Assembly (NCBI RefSeq): GCF_014196305.1
Contig: NZ_JACIDJ010000001.1
Span: 124,001 to 188,000, forward strand
DNA length: 64,000 bases
Source of the DNA: Roseococcus suduntuyensis
Lineage (GTDB): Bacteria; Pseudomonadota; Alphaproteobacteria; Acetobacterales; Acetobacteraceae
Reading direction: 5' to 3'
Part shown: positions 19,788 to 27,478 of the stretch, piece after piece
How positions within the stretch are numbered: the first letter of the stretch is position 1
Layout of the letters: each line of letters starts with the position of its first letter
The notes under the pieces: generated by a model
The model's input: only the letters and a program-made list of their open reading frames with translations
Told to the model about the DNA's origin: nothing
Databases searched by the model: none
Position numbers and translations under genes: made by a program

Positions 19788-21674
19788 TCAGTCGGCACGG
19801 AAGCCCGCGGCGGTGTGGGAGCCGTCGCAGTAAGGCTTGTTGCGCGACTGCCCGCAGCGGCACAGCAGCGCCGCCTCCGCCTTCAGCAGCGTCCGCCCCG
19901 TGCCGCTGATGATCTCCATGGCCCCCGCGACGGAGAGCGGCCCGTCGCGCTGCGGCGCCACCGCCAGCACGCCGCCACGCACCGCCAGGGCGGGGCTGTC
20001 GCTGGTCTCGGGCTCGCCCGTCGCGCGGAAGCCGGCCGCGTGATGGGAGCCGTCGCAATAGGGCTTGTTCTGCGAGGCCCCGCAGCGGCACAGCGTGGCA
20101 CGATACCCGATCGCCGCGCCGCGCAACCGGATGTCGGCGCGCAGCGCGAGCGGCCCGTCCTCGCGCAGTTGCACCAGGTTCACGGGCGGCGGCGCCTCCT
20201 CCGGCCCGCCATCGTGGCGGCGATAGCGGATGGCGCCGGAGGGGCAGGCCTGCGCGACGGCGACGAGGCCCTCGGTGCTGGTGGCCTCGTCGGGCGCGAT
20301 CCAGGCGCCGACCACATTGGCCTTGAACACGGCGGGCTGCTGCAGCACGCAAAAGCGCGCATGGATGCAGCGCTTCGCCTCGAAGAGGATGGTGAGGTCC
20401 CGGCCCTCGGCGGTCTCGATCTCCGGTGCCTGGGCGGCTTGCGCCTCGCCCGCCAGACGCCGCGCGATGCCGGCCAGCACCTCGCCGGCCGCGAGATGCG
20501 GCAGCAGCGCGGCGGTGCGCGCGGCGACCTCGCGGAAACGTTCGGCCAGCAGCGCCTGGGCGGCCTCACCCGGCGGCAGCGGCGCCACGTCGCGCAGCAT
20601 GGCGAAGCTCATCCCCGCACGGCGCGCATCGCCACCCGCGCAGGCCGGCAAGGTGGTGAGGTGCTCGGCCACCGGGACCAGGGCGCGCATGGCGTCCACG
20701 GAAGCATCGAGGCAGGCGCGCTTGCGCGTGGCGTCCGTTTCCGCGAAGCCCTGAACCAGCGCGCGCAGCATGGCGGCATAGATGGCGTTGGCGGCGTCCA
20801 TCACCGGCGCCGTCTGCGGGTGGTCCACATAGGTCTTGCCCGCGGGGTCGGGCGGGCGGCGCATGACCGGGTTGGCCACGACCGCCCGCGCCGGGGCGAA
20901 GCCTGGCTCGGCGGCGAGGCGCGCGGCATAGGCGTCCCGCACCGCGATGAAGCGGCGGTAGTGCGAGGCCTCCACATCCTCGGGCGAACCCTCGCCCTGC
21001 TCCACGATGGTGTCGAGCGCGGCCAGCGCCGAAGCGAGCCCCGTCACCGCCTGCAGCCCCGGCAGCGCGGCCAGGTCCGGCCCCACCTGCAAGGCGGGGT
21101 CGCCGGGGAAGAGCGCCGCCTCGCCCATCCCGGCCGCGAGTTGCTCCAGACCCGCGCGGAGGCTGCGATAGAGGTGCCCCACCGTCAGGTAGTCCTGCGC
21201 GCTGGGCATCAGCCTTTCGCCGGGGGTTTCGCGGCGATAGACGGGGTTGGGGGCGGCGAAGCCCGCGCCATCCTCCAGCGCCACGCCCTCGGGCCGTTCG
21301 AGGTAGATGAAGTGGTCCAGCGTCGCGCGGTCGAAGGGGGTGAGGTTCACCACCACGCCCGAGGGATGATAGCCCGGCGCCACGGGGAAGTTGGGCCGCC
21401 CGAAGCGCGGCGCGCCGCCGATGGCGGAGGTGAGGTTGGCCACCAGCGCCAGATGCGTCATCTCGTCCACCGCGACATGGAGGATGGCGCGGCGCCACTC
21501 CGCCACCATGGCGGCATCGGCGGGCGCAAGCCCATCGGCCGCGGACTTCAGGCTGAAGGCCGCGTAGAGGTAGCAGCACATCAGGTTGTGCTCGATCTCG
21601 GCGGCCTCCGCGAGAAGGTAGAGCAATTCCTCGCGCGAGGTGATGCGGATGGCGGGTTCGGGCGCGTCCATCAT
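19788..21674 (-). CDS. Ferritin-like / divergent 4Fe-4S / double CDGSH iron-sulfur fusion protein
   Basis: This 628-residue protein combines at least three metal modules. The N-terminal half (about 1-310) resembles the ferritin-like domain of VioB-type iminophenyl-pyruvate dimer synthases, with E28-H29 (EIEHNLMCCYLY) and E71xxH74 (DEMTHL) as likely di-iron ligands. A divergent ferredoxin-like module has cysteines 436, 442 and 477 (RCIHARFC...ACPSGAIRY). Two complete CDGSH motifs end the protein: C529, C531, C540, H544 and C605, C607, C616, H620, each fitting CxCx2Sx3PxCDGSH. No signal peptide is seen. Its start overlaps the stop of the SMP-30-like gene, so it is the last gene of a three-gene operon. 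An iron-dependent redox or electron-transfer role is inferred; the reaction is unknown. Confidence 0.8.
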   Translation of the reverse strand: MMDAPEPAIRITSREELLYLLAEAAEIEHNLMCCYLYAAFSLKSAADGLAPADAAMVAEWRRAILHVAVDEMTHLALVANLTSAIGGAPRFGRPNFPVAPGYHPSGVVVNLTPFDRATLDHFIYLERPEGVALEDGAGFAAPNPVYRRETPGERLMPSAQDYLTVGHLYRSLRAGLEQLAAGMGEAALFPGDPALQVGPDLAALPGLQAVTGLASALAALDTIVEQGEGSPEDVEASHYRRFIAVRDAYAARLAAEPGFAPARAVVANPVMRRPPDPAGKTYVDHPQTAPVMDAANAIYAAMLRALVQGFAETDATRKRACLDASVDAMRALVPVAEHLTTLPACAGGDARRAGMSFAMLRDVAPLPPGEAAQALLAERFREVAARTAALLPHLAAGEVLAGIARRLAGEAQAAQAPEIETAEGRDLTILFEAKRCIHARFCVLQQPAVFKANVVGAWIAPDEATSTEGLVAVAQACPSGAIRYRRHDGGPEEAPPPVNLVQLREDGPLALRADIRLRGAAIGYRATLCRCGASQNKPYCDGSHHAAGFRATGEPETSDSPALAVRGGVLAVAPQRDGPLSVAGAMEIISGTGRTLLKAEAALLCRCGQSRNKPYCDGSHTAAGFRAD

Positions 21675-22570
21675 GCGATGGCGAGCCGCGCCAGCACCGC
21701 CTCGCCCCGCCCACCCGAGGTCAGGCCCCCCGTGCCCAGCGCATAGAGCGCGCGCCCATCGGGGGTGAGGGCCACGGCCGTGCTGCCCTCCACGCCCGGC
21801 GCCGGAATGGTGTCCGGCGTGGCGGCGCGGGGGGCGAGGCGCGCGATGCCGGTCGCGTGGGTGGCCGCGAAGATGGTGCCGTCGGCCGCCACCGCGAAAT
21901 CATCCACGCCGCCGGTCATCTGCGCGAGGGTCTCGGGCATGCCGCCCGCGAGCGGCACGCGCAGCAGCAGGCGCCGCGCGGAGTTGGAAACGAGCAGGTG
22001 CTCCCCCTGCCGCTTCAGGCCGTTCACGCCCGGGTTGCGCTGCCCCTCGACGGGCGTCAGCAGCGGGTGGTCCAGCCAGGGCGCGACGGTGCCGGCCGCG
22101 AGGTCCACCGCCCAGATGCGGCCCAGCGCGCTGTCGGCCAGCAGCATCCGCCCCGGTGCCAGCAGCACGCCACCGTTGGGGAAGATGGCCTCGGGCAGGG
22201 CGATGCGGCCTTGTACGCGGCCCTCGCCATCCAGCAGCAGCACGGAGCCCGTTCCGCGCGTCGCCGCCGGGCCTTGCAGGAAGGAGGCCCCATGCGCGGC
22301 CAGCGCCTGGCGCCCATCGCCCAATGCCGTGAGGCTGACAGGGTATGCCGGCACCTCCGCGAGCATCGCGGCGCCCGCGCCCTCGCTCCAGCGCTCGATG
22401 CGACGGGCGAGGTAGTTGGTGAAGAGCACGCGCCCCTCCGGCTCCACCACCAGGTTTTCCAGGAAGGTGCCGTTGGGGAAGCGCGCGAGGATCTCGGGCG
22501 CGGACTGGGCGCGGACGGGCGCGGCCAGGAGGGACAGGGGCGCGAAGGCGAGCAGGTGACGGCGTTGCAT
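21671..22570 (-). CDS. Exported SMP-30/gluconolactonase-like beta-propeller protein
   Basis: This 299-residue protein starts with a twin-arginine-like export signal (MQRRHLLAFAPLSLLAAPVRAQS, predicted cleavage after ALA/AQS). Propeller repeats follow, such as FLENLVVEPEGRVLFTNYLARRIERW, FPNGGVLLAPGRMLLADSALGRIWAVDL and DDFAVAADGTIFAATHATGIARL. SMP-30-type propellers hydrolyse lactones or merely bind ligands; catalytic metal residues were not verified. A GAGGG ribosome site overlaps the stop codon of the upstream MBL-fold gene, and the TGA overlaps the ATG of the next gene, so it is the middle gene of the operon. Confidence 0.8.
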   Translation of the reverse strand: MQRRHLLAFAPLSLLAAPVRAQSAPEILARFPNGTFLENLVVEPEGRVLFTNYLARRIERWSEGAGAAMLAEVPAYPVSLTALGDGRQALAAHGASFLQGPAATRGTGSVLLLDGEGRVQGRIALPEAIFPNGGVLLAPGRMLLADSALGRIWAVDLAAGTVAPWLDHPLLTPVEGQRNPGVNGLKRQGEHLLVSNSARRLLLRVPLAGGMPETLAQMTGGVDDFAVAADGTIFAATHATGIARLAPRAATPDTIPAPGVEGSTAVALTPDGRALYALGTGGLTSGGRGEAVLARLAIA

Positions 22571-22582
22571 GGCGTGTGACCC

Positions 22583-23518
22583 TCAGCGTGCCGCGATCTC
22601 GCGCGCAAGCGCGCCGGCGTTCAACTCGATCAGGTTGGGCATGGGGGCCACGCGCGGAAAGCCCTGGAAGCGCGCATCCATCGCCGCGCGGATGCGGCCC
22701 GTCGCCTCGGGCGAAAGCGGCGTGGCGGTGGCGAGTTCCGCACGCACCAGGCGCTCCATGGTGCGGAGGTAGTCCAGTTGCTCACGGATGAGCACACCGG
22801 CCGGGGCGGCCGCGCCATGGCCAGGCAGCGCCGTGCCCACGCCGTCATAGCGCGGCAGCGCGGCTTCGAGCTGCGCGATCCATTCGAGGGTGTGGCCGTC
22901 CAGCAGCCAGGGTGTGGCGCGGTTGCCGGCCAGGTCGGCCGTCACCAGCAGGTCATTGGCTTCGGAATACAGCAGCGTCATGCCGCTCGCCTCGCCGCGG
23001 CCCAGCTGGTCCACGCGCCATTCGGCGCCGGCGAGCGTGATGCGTTCATCCGGGCGCAGCACGCGCGTCGGCACGGGCAGGGTGTCGGGCACGCGGCCGG
23101 GGAAGAAGCCCTGCATCATCCCGATCAGCTCGCGGCCGCTGCGGGCCGCGTAGTCGCGCGTGACCTCGCTGGCGAGGATGGGCGCATCGGGAAAGGCGCG
23201 ATGGACCACGTCGAGGCCCGTCACATGGTCCGCGTGTTCGTGCGAGAGAAAGATGGCCTCCACCGGCAGGCCGGTGCCGCGGGCATGGGCGACCACCTGC
23301 GCGGCCTCCACCGAGGTGCGCTGGCAATCCACGATGACGACGGAGCGCGGGCCGATCAGCAGGAAGGAGTTCACGGACCCCTGGCCCGGCCGGTCGTATT
23401 TCGCGACCTCCAGCCCCGCGCCGGGCGTATAGGCCCGCACAGGGGCAAAGGCGGCCGGAACGATGGCGAGGACGGAGAGCGCGCCGGCGGCGTGGCCGAG
23501 GCTGCGGCGGGTGACCAT
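22583..23518 (-). CDS. Exported metallo-beta-lactamase-fold hydrolase
   Basis: This 311-residue protein has an export signal with a twin arginine (MVTRRSLGHAAGALSVLAIVPAAFAPVRA). The MBL-fold zinc motif is SHEHADH (H93, H95, D97, H98), with later aspartate and histidine ligands in LLVTADLAGN and ALPGHGAA. The ATG at 23518 follows AAGGA at good spacing and keeps the operator-like sites at 23540-23576 outside the coding region. A longer frame from 23575 would place them inside it. It is the first gene of a three-gene operon with the SMP-30-like and CDGSH fusion genes, all reading left. The substrate is unknown. Confidence 0.83.
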   Translation of the reverse strand: MVTRRSLGHAAGALSVLAIVPAAFAPVRAYTPGAGLEVAKYDRPGQGSVNSFLLIGPRSVVIVDCQRTSVEAAQVVAHARGTGLPVEAIFLSHEHADHVTGLDVVHRAFPDAPILASEVTRDYAARSGRELIGMMQGFFPGRVPDTLPVPTRVLRPDERITLAGAEWRVDQLGRGEASGMTLLYSEANDLLVTADLAGNRATPWLLDGHTLEWIAQLEAALPRYDGVGTALPGHGAAAPAGVLIREQLDYLRTMERLVRAELATATPLSPEATGRIRAAMDARFQGFPRVAPMPNLIELNAGALAREIAAR

Positions 23519-23539
23519 GGGGTGGCATCCTTGCGTGAC

Positions 23540-23661
23540 ATGGACAGTGTCAACTTCGTGAGTTGTCGGCGTCAACTGAAATGCGGGGCGTCATCGGATT
23601 GTCACATCGAATTGTGTTGACGCCGTCAACTTCGGTGCGCGATGAAGTTGACGATGTCAAC
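23540..23661. promoter_or_regulatory. Four GTTGAC-N3-GTCAAC-type operator sites in a divergent promoter
   Basis: Two perfect 15-base palindromes, GTTGACGCCGTCAAC (23616-23630) and GTTGACGATGTCAAC (23647-23661), lie near the DUF2141 gene. A one-mismatch copy, GTTGTCGGCGTCAAC (23562-23576), and a weaker one on the other strand (GTTGACACTGTCCAT, 23540-23554) lie near the MBL-fold gene. The cluster fills the space between the two divergent operons. The TetR protein at 24944-25591 is the obvious candidate binder, by position only. Confidence 0.75.
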
Positions 23662-23677
23662 ACGAGAGGCCCCCGCC

Positions 23678-24094
23678 ATGCGTCCCCTGCCCTTCCTGCT
23701 CTTCCTCCTCACGACACCCGCCGCCGCGGCGGGGCTCGACGTCACGGTCACCGGCGCGCGTGGCGCCACGGGCGAGGTGGGCTGCGCCCTCTACGCCACG
23801 GAGGCGGGCTTCCCCACCGATGCCGCGCCCGCCACGCAACTCTGGCAGCCCGCGCGCCCGGAAGGTGTCATCTGCCGCTTCGACGGGCTGCGCCCCGGGC
23901 GCTACGCGGTGGCGGTCTCGCACGACCTGAACGGCAACCGCCGCACCGACACGAACCTCTTCGGCATCCCGACCGAGGATTGGGGCGTGTCCAACAACAT
24001 CCGCCCCAGCTTGCGCGCGCCGCGCTTCAGCGAAGCGGCGGTGGAGGTGCCCGAAGGCCCCGCCACGCGCATCGAGATCAGGCTCGGCCGATGA
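23678..24094 (+). CDS. Secreted DUF2141 domain protein
   Basis: This 138-residue protein has a short Sec signal (MRPLPFLLFLLTTPAAAAG) and the DUF2141 beta-sandwich: GEVGCALYATEAGFP, CRFDGLRPGRYAVAVSHDLNGNRRTDTNLFGIPTEDWGVSNN. The aspartate/asparagine-rich loop of this family resembles a calcium-binding site. The function is unknown; members often sit beside short-chain dehydrogenases or carotenoid genes. The ATG at 23678 has GAGAGG eight bases upstream. An earlier ATG at 23642 would put the operator at 23647-23661 inside the gene and is less likely. Its stop overlaps the SDR start by four bases. Confidence 0.85.
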   Translation: MRPLPFLLFLLTTPAAAAGLDVTVTGARGATGEVGCALYATEAGFPTDAAPATQLWQPARPEGVICRFDGLRPGRYAVAVSHDLNGNRRTDTNLFGIPTEDWGVSNNIRPSLRAPRFSEAAVEVPEGPATRIEIRLGR

Positions 24095-24879
24095 GCGCGC
24101 GCCTCGATCGTTACGGACCCTGGGCGCTGGTCACCGGTGCCTCCGACGGCATCGGCCAGGCCACGACGCAGCGCCTGGCCGCACAGGGCTTTTCGTTGCT
24201 GCTCGTGGCACGGCGGGCGCATCGGCTGGAGATGCTCGCCGCCGAATTGCGCGCGGCGCATGGTGTCGCGGTGCGATGCCTGGCGCTGGACCTCGGCACC
24301 GAGGCCGGCCTCGCCACGCTGCGCCATGAGAGTGCCGCGCATGACGTGGGCCTGCTGGTGGCGGCGGCGGGCTTCGGCACCTCGGGCCCCTTCCTCGCCG
24401 CGCCGCTCGACGAGGAACTCGCCATGCTCGACGTGAACTGCCGTGCCGTGCTGGCACTCGCGCATGAATTCGGCAACCGCTTCGCCGCGCGCGGGCGGGG
24501 CGGCATCGTGCTGTTCAGTTCGCTGGTGGCCTTCCAGGGCGTGCCGCACGCCGCCGGCTATGCCGCCACCAAGGCCTTCGTGCAGTCGCTGGCCGAGGGC
24601 ATCGCGCCCGAACTCCGCGGGCGCGGCGTGGATGTGCTGGCCGTGGCCCCCGGCCCCGTCCGCAGCGGCTTCGCGGCCCGCGCCGGCATGCGGATGGGTG
24701 CCACCGAGAGCCCGGCGACGGTGGCCGATGGCCTGGTCGCGGCACTGGGCCGCCGCGCGCTGGTGCGGCCGGGAATGCTGTCCAAGGCGTTGGAATTCGC
24801 GCTCACCCCGCTGCCGCGCCGTGGCCGTGTCTGGATGATGGGCCGCGTCATGTCCGGGATGGCGCGCCATGTGGCTTGA
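24091..24879 (+). CDS. Short-chain dehydrogenase/reductase
   Basis: This 262-residue classical SDR has a cofactor loop TGASDGIG at 15-22, serines near 143-144 and the YxxxK pair Y157 and K161 (HAAGYAATKAF). R41-R42 after the second strand suggests NADPH preference. The usual NAG motif is AAG here. The C-terminal part (MLSKALEFALTPLPRRGRVWMMGRVMSGMARHVA) resembles membrane-associated SDRs of the YqjQ/DltE-like group. It is co-translated with the DUF2141 gene through an ATGA overlap. The substrate is unknown. Confidence 0.87.
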   Translation: MSARLDRYGPWALVTGASDGIGQATTQRLAAQGFSLLLVARRAHRLEMLAAELRAAHGVAVRCLALDLGTEAGLATLRHESAAHDVGLLVAAAGFGTSGPFLAAPLDEELAMLDVNCRAVLALAHEFGNRFAARGRGGIVLFSSLVAFQGVPHAAGYAATKAFVQSLAEGIAPELRGRGVDVLAVAPGPVRSGFAARAGMRMGATESPATVADGLVAALGRRALVRPGMLSKALEFALTPLPRRGRVWMMGRVMSGMARHVA

Positions 24880-24904
24880 GCCCCGCTTGGTGCCGGGCGG
24901 CAAT

Positions 24905-24921
24905 TTGGCTAGTCTCGCCAA
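24905..24921. promoter_or_regulatory. Inverted repeat upstream of the TetR gene
   Basis: TTGGC at 24905-24909 and GCCAA at 24917-24921 form a perfect 5-base inverted repeat with a 7-base spacer, 22 bases before the preferred TetR start codon. Size and position fit an autoregulatory operator, but the half-site is short and differs from GTTGAC. Confidence 0.4.
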
Positions 24922-24943
24922 GCCCTTCGCCACAAGGCCCCGC

Positions 24944-25591
24944 ATGCCACGCAAGCCCGAACCCCCGCGCGACCTGCGCGAGGCCTGCATCGCCGAGGCC
25001 CTCGCGGTCATCGAGCGCGACGGCGTCGAGGCGTTGAGCCTGCGCGAAGTCGCGCGTCGCCTCGGCGTCTCGCACCAGGCGCCCTACAAGCACTACCCCA
25101 GCCGGGATCATCTGCTGGCCGAGGTGGTGCGCCGCGCCTTCGCCGCCTTCGCGGCCCATCTGGACGCACGCCCGCGCGCGAAGGACCCCTTCGAGGACCT
25201 GCACGCCATGGGCCGCGCCTATCTCGACTACGCGCTGCGCCACCCGCTGCAATACCGGCTGATGTTCGGCACGCCCCTGCCGGATGCGGAGGCACATCCC
25301 GACATGATGTTGGATGGCCGCCACGCCTTCGGCCTGCTGAAATCCGCCATCGCGGCGCTGGACGAGGCGCGGCCCGAACCCGCCCGTCCCGCCGATCCGC
25401 GCCAGGACGCGCTGCTGGTCTGGTCCATGCTGCATGGCCTGGCCAGCATCGGCCAATGCAGCGCGCTGCAAACCCTGCGCCTGCCACGCGCGGTCATGAC
25501 CGCCATGCACGCGCACGCCATGGCGCGCATGGAGGAAGGGCTGCGCGCCGCCCTGCCCGCGGCCCGCGCCACCCGCGGCCGACGAACATGA
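24944..25591 (+). CDS. TetR/AcrR-family transcriptional regulator
   Basis: This 215-residue protein has an N-terminal TetR helix-turn-helix (IAEALAVIERDGVEALSLREVARRLGVSHQAPYKHYPSRDHLLAEVVRRAF). Its ligand domain includes FEDLHAMGRAYLDYALRHPLQYRLMFG, similar to the TetR_C_33/WHG group. The ATG at 24944 gives a standard N terminus; upstream in-frame extension to 24869 would run through an operator-like repeat. Its last bases overlap the start of the membrane-protein gene. Its position suggests it controls this divergon, plausibly through the GTTGAC sites at 23540-23661. Confidence 0.88.
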   Translation: MPRKPEPPRDLREACIAEALAVIERDGVEALSLREVARRLGVSHQAPYKHYPSRDHLLAEVVRRAFAAFAAHLDARPRAKDPFEDLHAMGRAYLDYALRHPLQYRLMFGTPLPDAEAHPDMMLDGRHAFGLLKSAIAALDEARPEPARPADPRQDALLVWSMLHGLASIGQCSALQTLRLPRAVMTAMHAHAMARMEEGLRAALPAARATRGRRT

Positions 25592-26379
25592 TGGCGCGCG
25601 AGGCGGGCGCGGCGCTGCCGCTGGCCTGGCTCGCGGTCCTGGGTTTCCTGCTGGTGTTCCTGGTGACGGCAGGGCTGGACCGCATGGATTCGCGGCAATG
25701 GGGCGGCGTGGGCGTCTGGGTGAAGCCCATGAAGTTCCAGCTCTCGGTGGCGCTGCACCTCGCCACGCTCGCCTGGGTGGCGGGGCGGCTGGGCGAGGAG
25801 TGGCGCATGGGCTTTGTGGTGCAGTCGGTGTTGCTGCTGGCCGTGCTGATGGCGGTGCTGGAGGTGGCCTACATCACCTTCCAGGGCGCCATGCAGCAGG
25901 GCTCGCACTTCAACCTGAGCACGCGCTTCCACGCCACCATGTATTCGCTGATGGCGGCGGGGGCGGTGGTGCTGACCTCGGCCGCGGCGGTGCTGGGTGT
26001 GGTGGCGCTGCTGGACGGGCAGGCGCGGCTCGGCCCCGGGCTTCGCCACGCCGTGGCGCTGGGGCTGGTCGGCGGCACGGTGCTGACGCTCATCATCGCC
26101 TTCGACATGGGCGGGCGCATGGCGCACCATGTCGGCACGCCCGCGAACCCTGAGGCGCGCTGGCCCCTGGTCGGCTGGTCGCGCGAGGTGGGGGATCTGC
26201 GCGCGCCCCACTTCTTCGCCACCCACATGATGCAGGCGGTGCCGGCGCTGGGCTGGGCGGCGGACCGCGCGCTGCCGCCGGCCTGGGCGGTGGCGGCGGC
26301 CTGGGGGGCGGCCCTGCTCTGGGCCGCGATGACGTGGTTCTTCTATCGTGGCGCGCTGGCGGGGCGGCCCTTTCCATAG
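25588..26379 (+). CDS. Polytopic membrane protein of unknown function
   Basis: This 263-residue protein has about seven predicted membrane helices (near 8-28, 50-68, 74-98, 117-143, 152-174, 213-230 and 234-255). Conserved-looking polar segments lie in between, such as VKPMKFQLSVALHLATLAW, RFHATMYSL and HFFATHMMQAVPALGW. Several histidines sit at helix ends, which could bind haem or metal, but no family was recognised. It starts inside the TetR stop codon (ATGATGG at 25588), so it is the last gene of the DUF2141-SDR-TetR operon. A repeat array begins 32 bases after its stop. Confidence 0.6.
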   Translation: MMAREAGAALPLAWLAVLGFLLVFLVTAGLDRMDSRQWGGVGVWVKPMKFQLSVALHLATLAWVAGRLGEEWRMGFVVQSVLLLAVLMAVLEVAYITFQGAMQQGSHFNLSTRFHATMYSLMAAGAVVLTSAAAVLGVVALLDGQARLGPGLRHAVALGLVGGTVLTLIIAFDMGGRMAHHVGTPANPEARWPLVGWSREVGDLRAPHFFATHMMQAVPALGWAADRALPPAWAVAAAWGAALLWAAMTWFFYRGALAGRPFP

Positions 26380-26411
26380 CCCGCCGGGCGGGACGATCGG
26401 GCGCCCCCCTC

Positions 26412-26617
26412 TCAGCGGCTAATTCATGCCCTTGGCGTTCCGCCAAGGGCGATCAGGCCCCTCTCAGCGGCTGATTCACGCCCTTGGCGTTCCGCCAAGG
26501 GCGATCAGGCGCCTCTCTGCGGCTGATTCACGCCCTTGGCATTCCGCCAAGGGCGATCAGGCGCCTCTCTGCGACTGATTCACGCCCTTGGCGTTCCGCC
26601 AAGGGCGATCAGGCGCT
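26412..26617. repeat. Four-copy 52-bp tandem array of a perfect palindrome
   Basis: Units begin at 26412, 26464, 26516 and 26568 with exact 52-base spacing and few differences between copies. Each contains GCCCTTGGCG-TTC-CGCCAAGGGC (copy three has one change), framed by TGATTCA on the left and GATCA on the right. The frame matches the arms of the dispersed CTGAT...ATCAG family. The array sits between converging genes and touches the stop codon of the DUF1289 gene. There is no spacer diversity, so it is not a CRISPR array. Confidence 0.93.
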
Positions 26618-26822
26618 AGCCCTTCTTCCGCTTCGCCGCCTTGCCGGTGCGGTGGCCCGCCCGTTCCAGGGCGGCCAGCCGCGCCGGCAGGGCGTCGCGC
26701 ACGGCGGGCCGCGCGTCACGGTCCTTCTTCCAGCGCTTCTTCTCGGGCTTGGCCATGCCGCAGCCGAGGCACCAACCGGTGGCCTCGTCGAAGCGGCAGA
26801 CGTCGATGCAGGGGCTTGCCAT
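26616..26822 (-). CDS. DUF1289 family small protein
   Basis: This protein of about 68 residues carries the DUF1289 cysteine signature SPCIDVCRFDEATGWCLGCGM with four cysteines. A highly basic tail (KPEKKRWKKDRDARP, ending KAAKRKKG) follows. The four cysteines suggest a metal- or Fe-S-binding role, and the family is common in alphaproteobacteria without a known function. The ATG at 26822 places the signature at the N terminus as in most family members. A GTG at 26858 would add 12 residues and cannot be excluded, because the ribosome site before 26822 is too close. Its stop lies in the last unit of the tandem array. Confidence 0.8.
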   Translation of the reverse strand: MASPCIDVCRFDEATGWCLGCGMAKPEKKRWKKDRDARPAVRDALPARLAALERAGHRTGKAAKRKKG

Positions 26823-26989
26823 GCCTTCCAGATGGGGATGTTTCGGCGCGGTGGGCACGGAAGCTTCACGCCCCTGCCATCCCGTCGCAGCAAGGCTTGG
26901 CCCACGCTCGGCCCACGGGGTGGTTTACCGCCCCCCTGCCCGCCCTACATGACATCCAGGCCACGGCCCAACGGAGAGGAGATCCACCC

Positions 26990-27478
26990 ATGACCCCACC
27001 GCTTCGCCGAACCCTGCTTATTGCCGGGGGCGCGGCCCTGGCCGCCCCCGCCCTGGCGCGCCCGGCCCTCGCCCAGGGCCTGGCGCCCACCCCCACCATG
27101 CGCGGCAGCGCCAACAATTATCGGCCCGGCGCGGCCATCGTGCCGCGCATCGGCCAGGGCGGCTTCTGGCTGACCGGCACGGTGCGCCGCGCGGGCGATG
27201 GCGCGCCCATCCCGCGCGCGCGCATCCAGATCTGGGCGCACACCACCGAGGGGCATGAACGCGACCCGCACAGCCATGGCGCCACGCTGACCGATGCCGA
27301 GGGCGTGTTCCGCATGGAGATGCCGCAGATCGTCCCCGCTTTCGGACAGGCACACGGCCACCTCGCCTATGACGCCGCGCATGACGAGAATGGCTACGAG
27401 ACCGTCTTCCTCCGCCCGCTGCTCCGCAGTGCCCGCGACACCAGCCTGACCGCGCATTTCGTCCTGCGCCGGGCGTGA
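26990..27478 (+). CDS. Exported intradiol-dioxygenase-like beta-sandwich protein
   Basis: This 162-residue protein has an export signal with a twin arginine (PLRRTLLIAGGAALAAPALARPALAQ). Its fold resembles the intradiol ring-cleavage dioxygenase beta-sandwich: FWLTGTVRRAGDGAPIPRARIQIWAHT, DPHSHGATLTDAEGVFRMEMPQ and AHGHLAYD. Several histidines and tyrosines are present, but it was not possible to match all four iron ligands, so catalysis is uncertain. GGAGAGGAGATCCACC precedes the ATG at 26990. The stop overlaps the GTG start of the membrane ferric-reductase-like gene, implying a two-gene unit acting in the periplasm and membrane. Confidence 0.7.
   Translation: MTPPLRRTLLIAGGAALAAPALARPALAQGLAPTPTMRGSANNYRPGAAIVPRIGQGGFWLTGTVRRAGDGAPIPRARIQIWAHTTEGHERDPHSHGATLTDAEGVFRMEMPQIVPAFGQAHGHLAYDAAHDENGYETVFLRPLLRSARDTSLTAHFVLRRA

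Noticed and set aside
19815-21746. A 643-codon plus-strand frame opposite the CDGSH fusion gene
   Set aside because: The minus-strand product has three exact cysteine motifs; the plus frame is arginine/glycine-rich shadow sequence.
26412-26617. Possible CRISPR array
   Set aside because: The repeats are contiguous 52-base units without unique spacers, and no cas genes are near.
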